Of a DNA stretch of 64,000 bases, positions 7,080-16,363 are shown piece by piece (the stretch's first letter is position 1; every line of letters begins with the position of its first letter). Both the position numbers and the translations under genes were made by a program. Source of the stretch: an uncultured Schaedlerella sp. (GTDB lineage Bacteria; Bacillota; Clostridia; Lachnospirales; Lachnospiraceae); assembly GCA_934435195.1 (NCBI GenBank), contig CAKSAJ010000001.1, positions 1 through 64,000 on the forward strand, in the 5' to 3' direction. Under the pieces are notes generated by a model that searched no databases, was not told where the DNA came from, and saw only the letters and a list, made by a program, of their open reading frames with translations.

Positions 7080-9926
7080 ATGGGTAAAAAGATGGACGCC
7101 AGACAGTATATTAAAATTCGAGGCGCAAATGAGAATAATTTAAAAAATATTGATGTAGATATTCCGAGAAATGAGCTTGTTGTATTGACTGGTTTGAGCG
7201 GATCGGGTAAATCTTCACTTGCATTTGATACGATTTATGCAGAGGGACAACGTAGATATATGGAGTCTTTGTCATCTTACGCACGCCAGTTCTTAGGTCA
7301 GATGGAAAAACCGGATGTAGAAAGTATAGAAGGCTTATCTCCTGCTATTTCAATTGATCAGAAATCTACAAATCATAATCCACGTTCTACAGTTGGAACA
7401 GTGACAGAAATTTATGATTATTTTCGACTTTTGTATGCAAGAATCGGGATTCCACATTGTCCAAAATGTGGAAAAGAGATAAAAAAGCAGTCAGTAGATG
7501 AGATGGCAGATCAGATCATGGCGTTGCCGGAGAAAACGAAAATTCAGTTATTGGCACCGGTTGTAAGAGGACGTAAAGGAACACATACAAAATTATTTGA
7601 ACGTGCAAAAAAAAGCGGATATGTCCGTGTCCGTGTTGATGGGAATATGTATGAATTATCAGAAGATATTGTGTTAGATAAAAATATAAAACACAATATT
7701 GAAATTATAGTAGACCGTCTTGTTGTAAAACCGGGTATTGAAAAGCGCCTGACGGATTCGATTGAAAATGTGTTAAACTTAGCGGAAGGTCTATTAGTCG
7801 TAGATATCATAGATGGAGAAACAATGAATTTTAGTCAGAGTTTTTCGTGCCCGGATTGTGGGATAAGCATAGAAGAAATTGAGCCAAGAAGTTTTTCTTT
7901 TAATAATCCATTTGGGGCATGTCCGGCTTGTTTTGGACTTGGATATAAGATGGAGTTTTCGGAAGAGTTGATGATTCCGGACCCTTCACTTAGTATTAAT
8001 GAAGGGGCGATTACAGTAATGGGATGGCAATCGTGTGCAGATAAGAATAGTTTTACGAATGCAATTCTTGTCGCATTGTGTAAAGAATATGATTTTGATT
8101 TAGATACACCATTCGACAAATATCCAAAGAAGATTCATGATATCCTAATTTATGGCACCAATGGAAAAACTATAAAAGTATACTATAAAGGTCAGCGAGG
8201 AGAGGGAATCTATGATGTCGTATTTGAAGGTTTAATCAAGAGTGTAGAGAGAAGATACCGTGAAACACATTCTGAAAGCAGTAAAGCAGAATACGAAACA
8301 TTTATGAATATTACTCCGTGTTCGGAATGCAAAGGGCAACGTTTGAAAAAAAGTGCATTGGCAGTAACTGTAGGCGATAAAAATATTGCAGAAGTAACAG
8401 CATTATCTATTGATTGTCTGCAAGAGTTTTTGAATAATTTAGTCTTAAGCAAGACACAACATATAATTGGGGATCAAATATTAAAAGAAATCAAAGCACG
8501 CATACAATTTTTAATGGATGTCGGATTAGAGTATTTAACATTATCAAGAGCAACAGGAACACTTTCAGGAGGGGAGGCACAGAGAATCCGTCTTGCAACT
8601 CAAATTGGCTCGGGTCTTGTAGGAGTTGCATATATTTTGGATGAACCAAGTATCGGTCTGCATCAAAGAGATAATGATAAATTGCTGGCAACGTTAAAAA
8701 GATTACGTGATCTGGGAAATTCTCTTATTGTTGTAGAACACGATGAGGATACAATGCTTGCAGCAGACTGCATTGTGGATATCGGACCGGGAGCAGGGGA
8801 ACATGGCGGTCAGGTCGTTGCAATAGGAACAGCGAAAGAATTAATGAAATGTAAAAATTCTATTACGGGAGATTATCTGAGTGGGAGAAAGAGAATCCCT
8901 GTTCCAACAGAAAGAAGAAAGCCAACAGGATATTTAAAGGTTATTGGTGCACAGGAAAATAATTTAAAAAATATTGATGTTAAATTTCCATTAGGAGTTA
9001 TGACATGTGTAACCGGAGTATCTGGATCTGGTAAAAGTTCCCTTGTAAATGAAATTTTGTATAAAAAACTTGCAAAAGAACTCAATCGTGCGAGAACAAT
9101 TCCGGGAAAACATAAAAGAATTGAAGGATTGGAGCAAGTTGATAAAGTAATTAACATTGATCAGTCTCCAATTGGAAGAACGCCGCGTTCGAATCCAGCA
9201 ACTTATACAGGAGTGTTTGATCTGATCCGGGATTTGTTTGCGGCAACCCCGGATGCAAAAGCGAGGGGATATAAAAAAGGGCGATTTAGTTTCAATGTAA
9301 AAGGAGGCCGATGTGAAGCTTGTTCCGGAGATGGAATCTTAAAGATTGAAATGCATTTTCTGCCAGATGTATATGTTCCATGTGAAGTATGTGGAGGAAA
9401 GCGTTACAATAGAGAAACGTTGGATGTGAAATATAAAGGGAAAAATATTTATGATGTGTTGAATATGACAGTAGAAGAAGCGGTAACATTTTTTGAAAAT
9501 ATTCCTAGTATCCGTAGGAAGATGGAAACTTTGAATGATGTTGGTCTGTCTTATATCAGATTAGGACAGCCTTCTACGGAATTATCCGGAGGAGAAGCAC
9601 AGCGAATTAAGCTCGCAACTGAACTAAGTAAGAGAAGTACCGGAAAGACAGTATACATTTTGGATGAACCGACGACAGGACTTCATTTTGCGGATGTTCA
9701 TAAATTAACAGAAATATTACAAAGATTGACTGCTGAAGGGAATACAGTTATTGTTATAGAACATAATTTAGATGTGATTAAAACAGCTGATTATATCATA
9801 GATATCGGACCGGAAGGTGGAGATAAAGGTGGAACAGTAGTTGTCTGTGGAACTCCGGAAGAAATAGCACAGAATGAGAAATCATACACAGGAAAATATA
9901 TAGATGCCATACTTAAGAAAAAATAA
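7080..9926 (+). CDS. uvrA: UvrABC system protein A
   Basis: UvrA is the ATP-dependent damage sensor of nucleotide excision repair and forms the UvrA2B2 complex in the cytoplasm. At 948 residues it has the normal length. Two ABC modules are visible: the first Walker A is GLSGSGKSSLAF with signature LSGGEAQRI, and the second is GVSGSGKSSLVN with LSGGEAQRIKLA. Zinc-binding CxxC pairs occur near CPKCGK, CPDCG/CPACFG and CEACSG/CEVCGG. It lies directly behind uvrB, and AGGAGA precedes the ATG. Confidence 0.98.
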   Translation: MGKKMDARQYIKIRGANENNLKNIDVDIPRNELVVLTGLSGSGKSSLAFDTIYAEGQRRYMESLSSYARQFLGQMEKPDVESIEGLSPAISIDQKSTNHNPRSTVGTVTEIYDYFRLLYARIGIPHCPKCGKEIKKQSVDEMADQIMALPEKTKIQLLAPVVRGRKGTHTKLFERAKKSGYVRVRVDGNMYELSEDIVLDKNIKHNIEIIVDRLVVKPGIEKRLTDSIENVLNLAEGLLVVDIIDGETMNFSQSFSCPDCGISIEEIEPRSFSFNNPFGACPACFGLGYKMEFSEELMIPDPSLSINEGAITVMGWQSCADKNSFTNAILVALCKEYDFDLDTPFDKYPKKIHDILIYGTNGKTIKVYYKGQRGEGIYDVVFEGLIKSVERRYRETHSESSKAEYETFMNITPCSECKGQRLKKSALAVTVGDKNIAEVTALSIDCLQEFLNNLVLSKTQHIIGDQILKEIKARIQFLMDVGLEYLTLSRATGTLSGGEAQRIRLATQIGSGLVGVAYILDEPSIGLHQRDNDKLLATLKRLRDLGNSLIVVEHDEDTMLAADCIVDIGPGAGEHGGQVVAIGTAKELMKCKNSITGDYLSGRKRIPVPTERRKPTGYLKVIGAQENNLKNIDVKFPLGVMTCVTGVSGSGKSSLVNEILYKKLAKELNRARTIPGKHKRIEGLEQVDKVINIDQSPIGRTPRSNPATYTGVFDLIRDLFAATPDAKARGYKKGRFSFNVKGGRCEACSGDGILKIEMHFLPDVYVPCEVCGGKRYNRETLDVKYKGKNIYDVLNMTVEEAVTFFENIPSIRRKMETLNDVGLSYIRLGQPSTELSGGEAQRIKLATELSKRSTGKTVYILDEPTTGLHFADVHKLTEILQRLTAEGNTVIVIEHNLDVIKTADYIIDIGPEGGDKGGTVVVCGTPEEIAQNEKSYTGKYIDAILKKK

Positions 9927-10018
9927 ATAAGAAAGAGCTGTTCTTCTACAGCGAATTACGTTATTATAGAAAGATACGAAAGAATATAAATATTAAATGT
10001 TCGAAAGGGAGTTATTGC

Positions 10019-11008
10019 ATGGCTGTAGATATTGGAATTGATTTAGGGACAGCAAGTGTTTTGGTTTATGTAAAAGGAAAAGGGGTTGTATTAAAAGAGC
10101 CTTCTGTTGTAGCCTATGACAGGGAGACAAATGAAGTAAAAGCAATTGGAGAAGAAGCGAGATTGATGCTTGGCCGTACACCGGGGAATATTATAGCGGT
10201 TCGTCCGCTTCGGCATGGTGTGATTTCTGATTATACAATAACAGAAAAGATGATTAAATATTTTATATTAAAAGCACTGGGACGAAGAACTTTTAAAAAG
10301 CCACGAATTTGTATATGTGTTCCAAGTGGAGTTACTGAAGTAGAGAAGAAAGCAGTGGAAGAAGCTACATTTGCAGCCGGAGCAAGAGAAGTTCATTTGA
10401 TAGAAGAGCCGGTTGCAGCAGCAATTGGAGCAGGGATTGATATTTCCAAGGCATGTGGAAATATGATTGTTGATGTCGGAGGCGGAACATCTGATATTGC
10501 TGTTATTTCTTTAGGCGGAACTGTGGTTAATACTTCTATAAAAATCGCAGGAGATGATTTTGATGAAGCGATTGTGCGTTATATGAGAAAAAAACATAAC
10601 TTACTGATTGGGGATCGTACAGCAGAAGAGATAAAAATCAAAATTGGTACAACCTATCCTCTGGCAGAAATTGAAAAATTGGAAGTAAAAGGAAGAAACC
10701 TGGTGACAGGATTGCCAAAGACAGTTTTAGTAACATCTTCCGAAACAGAAGAAGCCTTAAAAGAGATAAGTGGTCAGATTGTGGAAGCAGTTATTTCTGT
10801 ATTGGAACAGACACCACCGGAATTATCCGCAGATGTTCTGGACAGAGGGATACTTCTTACCGGAGGTGGCTCTATGTTAAGAGGATTGGAAGAGTTGATT
10901 GAAGAAAAAACAGGGATTCATACAATAACAGCGGAAGATCCGTTAAAGGTAGTTGCGGTAGGAACGGGTCAGTATGCTGAATATATTGGTGGAAGCAGAG
11001 AATTATAA
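10019..11008 (+). CDS. mreB: MreB-family actin-like rod-shape protein
   Basis: This 329-residue actin-like ATPase organises the lateral cell-wall synthesis machinery at the membrane. Seen directly are phosphate-1 (DLGTASVLVY), the EEPVAAAIGAG helix, phosphate-2 (IVDVGGGTSDIAVI) and the adenosine motif (GGGSMLRGLEELI). mreC and mreD are not adjacent, so this may be an Mbl or MreBH paralogue. The assignment to the family is firm and the exact paralogue is not. AAAGGGAG lies 7-14 bases before the ATG. Confidence 0.93.
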   Translation: MAVDIGIDLGTASVLVYVKGKGVVLKEPSVVAYDRETNEVKAIGEEARLMLGRTPGNIIAVRPLRHGVISDYTITEKMIKYFILKALGRRTFKKPRICICVPSGVTEVEKKAVEEATFAAGAREVHLIEEPVAAAIGAGIDISKACGNMIVDVGGGTSDIAVISLGGTVVNTSIKIAGDDFDEAIVRYMRKKHNLLIGDRTAEEIKIKIGTTYPLAEIEKLEVKGRNLVTGLPKTVLVTSSETEEALKEISGQIVEAVISVLEQTPPELSADVLDRGILLTGGGSMLRGLEELIEEKTGIHTITAEDPLKVVAVGTGQYAEYIGGSREL

Positions 11009-11027
11009 GAAGAGAGAAACGAAAGAA

Positions 11028-13238
11028 ATGGAAATAGTAACCGGGTATGTAGAGCATATTGTATTTCGCAATAATGAAAATGGATATACGGTATTTAATT
11101 TAGAGGGAACAGATGGCGAAGTGACATGCGTTGGTACTTTTAACCTTATTAACGAAGGGGAACTGCTGGAAATTGAAGGTGATTTTGTGACGCATAATGT
11201 GTATGGTACACAATTGAAGGTCAGCAGTTATAAAGTAAAAGAACCAGAGGACTTGATGTCAATCGAAAGATATCTTGGTTCAGGAGCAATAAAAGGTCTT
11301 GGGGTTGCACTGGCAGGCAGGATTGTTCGGAAATTTAAAGAGGATACATTTCGGATTATAGAGGAAGAGCCGGAACGATTGGCCGAAATCAAAGGAATCA
11401 GCGAGCGTAAAGCACGAGAAATTGCAATACAAGTAGAAGAAAAGAAAGATATGCGAAAAGCAATGATATATTTGCAAAAATATGGGATTTCTACGACTCT
11501 TGCTGTGAAGATATTCAAGTTTTACGGGACAAAACTCTACCAGGTTTTAGAAGAAAACCCATATCAATTAGCAGACAATATTGAAGGGGTAGGATTCAAA
11601 ACTGCAGACGAGATTGCAACAAGAATAGGTATTTCTGCAAATTCGGATTTTCGTATAAGAAGTGGCCTTTATTATGTTCTGCAGCAAGCAACAGCTGAAG
11701 GGCATATTTACCTGCCGAAAGAAGTGTTGACAAGAAAAGCAATGCAAATTCTTGGAATTGAAATCGACAGTGTTGAAAAATATATTATGGATTTATGTAT
11801 AGAACATAAGACTGTCATGAAAGAAAAAAATGGCGAGATCCGAGTTTATCCGGCACATTATTACTATTTAGAATTAAATGTTGCAAGGATGCTGAATGAG
11901 TTAGCAATTGATTGTCCTATGCCAGAAAGTATGATAGAAAAAAGACTTAAGAAGGTGGAAGAGCGTGAGAATCTTGTGTTAGATACAATGCAGCATCAGG
12001 CAGTGATCGAATCAATCAAGCATGGTCTGATCGTTTTAACGGGTGGTCCTGGAACTGGAAAGACAACTACAATCAATACCATGATACAGTTTTTTGAAAG
12101 TGAAGGTATGCAGATCTTGCTTGCTGCTCCAACAGGTCGTGCGGCAAAACGTATGACGGAAGCAACCGGGTATGAAGCACAAACGATCCATCGATTATTA
12201 GAGGTGAGCGGAAATCCGGAAGAAGAAGGTAATGTTAATGGCTTTATGAGAAATCGTGAGAATCCTTTAGAGGCGGATGTGATTATCATTGATGAGATGT
12301 CGATGGTAGATTTACCATTGATGAATGCGTTGCTATCAGCAATTGTTGTGGGAACGCGTTTGGTATTAGTGGGAGATGTGAATCAGTTGCCATCGGTTGG
12401 AGCAGGAAGTGTGTTAAAAGATATTATTTTATCTGAACGCTTTCATGTAGTTACATTGACTAAAATTTTCCGCCAGGCCGGAGAAAGTGATATTGTAGTT
12501 AATGCACATAAAATAAACGCAGGACAGCCAGTTGTTCTTGATAATAAAAGTCGTGATTTCTTCTTTTTGAAACGTCAGGACGCAGATACGATAATTCGTG
12601 TAATTCTGACATTGATTCAGAAAAAATTACCCAAGTATGTGAATGCATCACAAAATGATATACAGGTAATGACACCAACCCGAAAGGGGCTTCTTGGAGT
12701 TGAAAGATTGAATATTATTTTGCAGAAATATTTAAATCCATCTGAGCCGGGGAAAGCAGAAGAAGAAATTAACGGACGTATTTTCCGTGTGGGAGACAAG
12801 GTAATGCAGATAAAGAATAACTATCAACTAGAATGGGAAGTGCGGACGAAATATGGAATTGCAGTTGATAAAGGGCAAGGCGTATTTAATGGAGATATGG
12901 GAATCGTAACAGAAATCAACACCTTTAACAGAACAGTGGAAGTTGAATATGATGAACATCGAAGGATAAATTATCCATTTGAGTTAACGGAAGAATTAGA
13001 ACTCGCATATGCGATCACAGTTCATAAATCGCAAGGAAGCGAATATCCGGCAGTAATTATCCCGTTATTGCAAGGACCGAAATTACTATATAATCGAAAT
13101 TTACTATACACTGCAGTAACCAGAGCAAAAAAATGTTTGACAATTGTTGGGAGTGAAGACGTATTTCAATATATGATACAAAACAAAAGCGAGCAAAATC
13201 GCTATACAAGTCTGGCGGAGCATATCCAGGAATTTTAA
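11028..13238 (+). CDS. recD2: RecD2-like ATP-dependent DNA helicase
   Basis: This 736-residue SF1B 5'-3' helicase belongs to the RecD2 type found in bacteria without RecBC. The N-terminal OB-like and helix-hairpin-helix region (residues 1-300) precedes Walker A (GGPGTGKTTT, about 340), motif II DEMSMVD, motif III GDVNQLPSVG, and the C-terminal UvrD-like part (ITVHKSQGSEYP, YTAVTRAKK). A longer frame opens at 10974 inside mreB, but the conserved MEIVTGYVE start at 11028 has an AGAGAG-type ribosome site and follows mreB by 19 bases. Its end overlaps the probable start of comF. Confidence 0.93.
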   Translation: MEIVTGYVEHIVFRNNENGYTVFNLEGTDGEVTCVGTFNLINEGELLEIEGDFVTHNVYGTQLKVSSYKVKEPEDLMSIERYLGSGAIKGLGVALAGRIVRKFKEDTFRIIEEEPERLAEIKGISERKAREIAIQVEEKKDMRKAMIYLQKYGISTTLAVKIFKFYGTKLYQVLEENPYQLADNIEGVGFKTADEIATRIGISANSDFRIRSGLYYVLQQATAEGHIYLPKEVLTRKAMQILGIEIDSVEKYIMDLCIEHKTVMKEKNGEIRVYPAHYYYLELNVARMLNELAIDCPMPESMIEKRLKKVEERENLVLDTMQHQAVIESIKHGLIVLTGGPGTGKTTTINTMIQFFESEGMQILLAAPTGRAAKRMTEATGYEAQTIHRLLEVSGNPEEEGNVNGFMRNRENPLEADVIIIDEMSMVDLPLMNALLSAIVVGTRLVLVGDVNQLPSVGAGSVLKDIILSERFHVVTLTKIFRQAGESDIVVNAHKINAGQPVVLDNKSRDFFFLKRQDADTIIRVILTLIQKKLPKYVNASQNDIQVMTPTRKGLLGVERLNIILQKYLNPSEPGKAEEEINGRIFRVGDKVMQIKNNYQLEWEVRTKYGIAVDKGQGVFNGDMGIVTEINTFNRTVEVEYDEHRRINYPFELTEELELAYAITVHKSQGSEYPAVIIPLLQGPKLLYNRNLLYTAVTRAKKCLTIVGSEDVFQYMIQNKSEQNRYTSLAEHIQEF

Positions 13239-13927
13239 AATTTCTGGATATCGTCTACCCGCCTAGATGTCCTTTCTGTGGTAATATTACCAATCAAAAA
13301 ATCTGCGATCTTTGTAAAATGAAAATCCACTATATAAAAGAACCAAGATGCATGAAATGTGGCAAGCCAGTTGAAACAATGGAGCAGGAATATTGTCGGG
13401 ATTGTGCAAAACAAAAGCATATATTTGATCAGGGAAGAGGATTGTGGATTCAGAAACAGCCTGTTTCAAGAGGGATTTATCAATTTAAATTTCATAATAA
13501 GAGATATTATGCAAGTATCTTTGCAGAAGAGATGATGAAAAGATACGGGGAGTGGATATATAGAAATGAAATTGAAGAAATTATTCCAATTCCACTGCAT
13601 AAAGCAAAACAAAGAAAAAGAGGATTTAACCAGGCACTGCTGATTGCAAAAGAACTCAGCATTTTATCAGGAATCCCGGTAAATGAAAATGCTGTATTTC
13701 GCATTCGTAATACAAAACCTCAAAAAATATTAAATCCAATGGAGCGAAATAGAAACCTCAAAGGTGCATTTGGCGTAAAAAAAACATGGGAAGTAAAAAA
13801 TAAAGTATTATTAATTGATGATATATATACAACTGGCAGCACAATGGATAGGGTTGCAAAGGTATTGAAAAAGGCCGGGACTCAAAAAGTTTACTTTTTA
13901 ACGATAAGCATTGGACAAGGACTCTGA
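13232..13927 (+). CDS. comF: ComF-family phosphoribosyltransferase-like protein with a non-ATG start
   Basis: The product has the ComF layout: a four-to-eight Cys zinc module, then a PRTase domain (IIPIPLHKAKQRKRGFNQA and VLLIDDIYTTGSTM, the PRPP loop). The first ATG is at 13319, but starting there would remove the CPFC (13268-13279) and CDLC (13304-13315) knuckles, which are in frame upstream without a stop. No ATG, GTG or TTG exists in that extension. ATT at 13232, with GGAG 12 bases upstream and overlapping the recD2 stop, is the best candidate start, and CTG at 13244 is another. ComF acts in ssDNA uptake or processing during transformation in relatives. The start is uncertain but the function class is not. 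Confidence 0.8.
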   Translation: MLKFLDIVYPPRCPFCGNITNQKICDLCKMKIHYIKEPRCMKCGKPVETMEQEYCRDCAKQKHIFDQGRGLWIQKQPVSRGIYQFKFHNKRYYASIFAEEMMKRYGEWIYRNEIEEIIPIPLHKAKQRKRGFNQALLIAKELSILSGIPVNENAVFRIRNTKPQKILNPMERNRNLKGAFGVKKTWEVKNKVLLIDDIYTTGSTMDRVAKVLKKAGTQKVYFLTISIGQGL

Positions 13928-13982
13928 GTATATGCTATACTTAAAATGATGTTTTGGAATAGTTAATATCGGAGGGTGTAAA

Positions 13983-14381
13983 ATGCTGGATAAGAAAAGA
14001 ATACGATTAATGGTTCGTATGGCTTCGTATGAAAAGACCAATGCGAAACAAGATCAAAAAATCAGCAGTTATTATAAAAAAGACTATATCAGTTTAAATA
14101 CATTGATAACAATTTTGTGGATAACATTAGGATATGCAATAATTGTTGGTTTAGCTGTTATATGTGGAATGGACATACTTTTTGAAAATCTTACTATTAT
14201 TAGGATGCTTATTTTAGCGGGTCTTGTTGTTGTTGGATATATTATAGTTCTTGTGATTTACGGCGTGTGTGCAAGTAGTTATTATAAATCGAAACATAAT
14301 CGTGCAAAACAACGAGTGAAAAGATATTACAGAGATATGTCCAAATTAGAAAACTATGGAAAAAAGGAGCGTAGGTCATGA
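13983..14381 (+). CDS. Small membrane protein of unknown function
   Basis: The 132-residue protein has a basic N-terminus and two clear membrane segments, about residues 38-60 and 70-95, followed by a basic tail (RAKQRVKRYYRDM). GGAGG precedes the ATG. It overlaps the next membrane gene by ATGA, so the two are translationally coupled and probably act together. I recognise no family. Its position upstream of the c-di-AMP genes suggests a link to the cell envelope, but that is only context. Confidence 0.7.
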   Translation: MLDKKRIRLMVRMASYEKTNAKQDQKISSYYKKDYISLNTLITILWITLGYAIIVGLAVICGMDILFENLTIIRMLILAGLVVVGYIIVLVIYGVCASSYYKSKHNRAKQRVKRYYRDMSKLENYGKKERRS

Positions 14382-15457
14382 GTACAGTTTTGGTATGGAG
14401 AGAACAATTTCAAAAATTATATGCAAAATATTCTTTTTATATTATCAGAATATTACAATTCGCTTTGGGAATAGCAGTATTTGGGATGATTAATTCAAAT
14501 ATAGGGTTCTTGAAAATAGCTTCTACTTCAATTTGTACAATTGGGTTGGCGCTTATATGTGCATTTTTGCCATTAGGAGTGATGACTCTGATAGCTACAA
14601 TACTTATTTTAGCACATATGTATACTTTGTCATTGGGACTCATGTTAATAACAGGTGTGTTTTTCCTTTTGATGTACATATTTTATCTGCGGTTTGTACC
14701 AGACCAGGCTTGGTTAATTCTGTTAACTGCGGTTGGATTTGCATGTAAAATCCCATTTGCCATAGTAATTGGGATTGGATTGTTAGGGACACCATTGTAT
14801 TTAATTTCAGCAGTATGCGGAGCTTTTTCATTTTATATGGTTCATATTGTTAAGATTAGTTCAACTTCTTTTAAAGGAGAAGCGGCACATAATCTGTTAG
14901 TTATGGTGATGAAATTTGTTAAACAGTTTTTCTCTAATAAAGAAATGATATTAATGATGGTAATAGTTATAGTCTGTGGACTCCTTGTATACGGGCTGAG
15001 AACTCGTTCAATTGATCATGCATGGAAAATTGCAACTGTAGCAGGAGTACTTACAGCAGTAGCGCTCAGTGTAATTGGAAATGTCGTGTTTAATATCCAT
15101 ATCGCATACCCATCTATGCTGATTGATGGGATACTTGCAATAATAGTAGGGTTGTTGTTTGAAGTTTTATTTTTGTCTGTGGATTATAGCAGAACAGAAT
15201 ACTTGGAATTTGAAGATGATGAGTATCACTATTATGTAAAAGCAGTTCCAAAAGTTGCAGTTACCGCACCGGAAAAAAATGTAAAACAAATCACAGGACA
15301 GACAAATGATGCGAAAAATGATGGGATGAAGTCCATAGAGCAGAATGATAAACAGGAAACAACAAATAATTATGGTAGAAATGAACGAGCAGAGGATTTG
15401 CTTTTAACAAGAAGTTTAAATAAAGAATTGGGAATTGATGATACTGCTAAAAAGTAG
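14378..15457 (+). CDS. Polytopic membrane protein of unknown function
   Basis: The protein has 359 residues with about eight to ten hydrophobic segments between residues 20 and 270, then a polar cytoplasmic tail of some 85 residues rich in K, D and N. It is coupled to the preceding small membrane gene by an ATGA overlap and followed 33 bases later by cdaA. No transporter or enzyme motif is evident. The conserved neighbourhood with cdaA-cdaR could be tested for co-occurrence in related genomes. Confidence 0.7.
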   Translation: MSTVLVWREQFQKLYAKYSFYIIRILQFALGIAVFGMINSNIGFLKIASTSICTIGLALICAFLPLGVMTLIATILILAHMYTLSLGLMLITGVFFLLMYIFYLRFVPDQAWLILLTAVGFACKIPFAIVIGIGLLGTPLYLISAVCGAFSFYMVHIVKISSTSFKGEAAHNLLVMVMKFVKQFFSNKEMILMMVIVIVCGLLVYGLRTRSIDHAWKIATVAGVLTAVALSVIGNVVFNIHIAYPSMLIDGILAIIVGLLFEVLFLSVDYSRTEYLEFEDDEYHYYVKAVPKVAVTAPEKNVKQITGQTNDAKNDGMKSIEQNDKQETTNNYGRNERAEDLLLTRSLNKELGIDDTAKK

Positions 15458-15490
15458 TAGCCGGTAAAGATAATTCTGGGAGGTGATGAT

Positions 15491-16363
15491 GTGCAGCATT
15501 GGATAACCCTTTTTTTGGAAAAATATATACATGAATCATACTTCCCTTCTGTTGGCATCACAGATATTGTGGAGATTTTAATTATAGCGGTTGTTGTTTA
15601 CGAGATTATGCTGTGGATAAAAAATACAAAAGCATGGATGCTGTTACGCGGAATGCTTATGCTTGGATTTTTTATTCTGTTCGCAGCAATTTTTCAGATG
15701 CATACGATTCTATTCTTGGCAAAAGAGTCGATCAATGTACTTGCTATTGCAGCTGTAGTAGTTTTTCAGCCAGAGTTGAGAAGAGCATTGGAAAAGCTTG
15801 GTGAAAAAAATCTTCTAAGTAATATCAATTTGTTTGATAAGAATAAAGAAAATCAACGTTTCTCTGATGAAACCGTGAATGGCATTGTAAAAGCCTGTTT
15901 TGATATGGGACGTGTTAAAACAGGTGCATTAATCGTAGTAGAGCAGGCTATTCATTTGACAGAATATGAAAAAACAGGAATAGAATTAGATTGCAAGGTT
16001 TCACCGCAAGTTTTAATTAATATTTTTGAACATAATACACCACTTCATGATGGAGCAGTGATTATCAGAGGAAATCGTATTACATCAGCAACATGTTATT
16101 TGCCACTTTCTGATAATATGCAAATAAGTAAAGATTTTGGAACAAGACATCGAGCTGCACTTGGTATGAGTGAAGTGTGTGATGCTCTTGTGATTGTAGT
16201 TTCAGAAGAAACAGGACAGGTATCAGTTGCAATGGGAGGACAATTAGTGCGCGGAGTCACTCCGGATTACTTAGGCACTCGATTGTGTCAGATTCAGTAC
16301 AGAAATGGTGATTCGAAAAAGTTCTCTTTGCGGAAAGGACGGCGTAAAGATGAAGATGCATAA
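15491..16363 (+). CDS. cdaA: Diadenylate cyclase CdaA
   Basis: CdaA makes c-di-AMP from two ATP at the membrane. The 290-residue protein has three N-terminal membrane helices (about residues 20-90), then the DAC domain with the DGA motif (LHDGAVII, about residues 180-187) and the RHR motif (GTRHRAALG, about residues 216-224). The start is GTG, with GGAGGTGAT immediately upstream. cdaR overlaps its 3' end by 14 bases, the usual regulatory partner arrangement. The usual third gene glmM is not present next to them. Confidence 0.95.
   Translation: MQHWITLFLEKYIHESYFPSVGITDIVEILIIAVVVYEIMLWIKNTKAWMLLRGMLMLGFFILFAAIFQMHTILFLAKESINVLAIAAVVVFQPELRRALEKLGEKNLLSNINLFDKNKENQRFSDETVNGIVKACFDMGRVKTGALIVVEQAIHLTEYEKTGIELDCKVSPQVLINIFEHNTPLHDGAVIIRGNRITSATCYLPLSDNMQISKDFGTRHRAALGMSEVCDALVIVVSEETGQVSVAMGGQLVRGVTPDYLGTRLCQIQYRNGDSKKFSLRKGRRKDEDA

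Noticed and set aside
9993..10181. Minus-strand open frame over the mreB start
   Set aside because: It is a shadow of mreB in another frame with no ribosome site or family resemblance.
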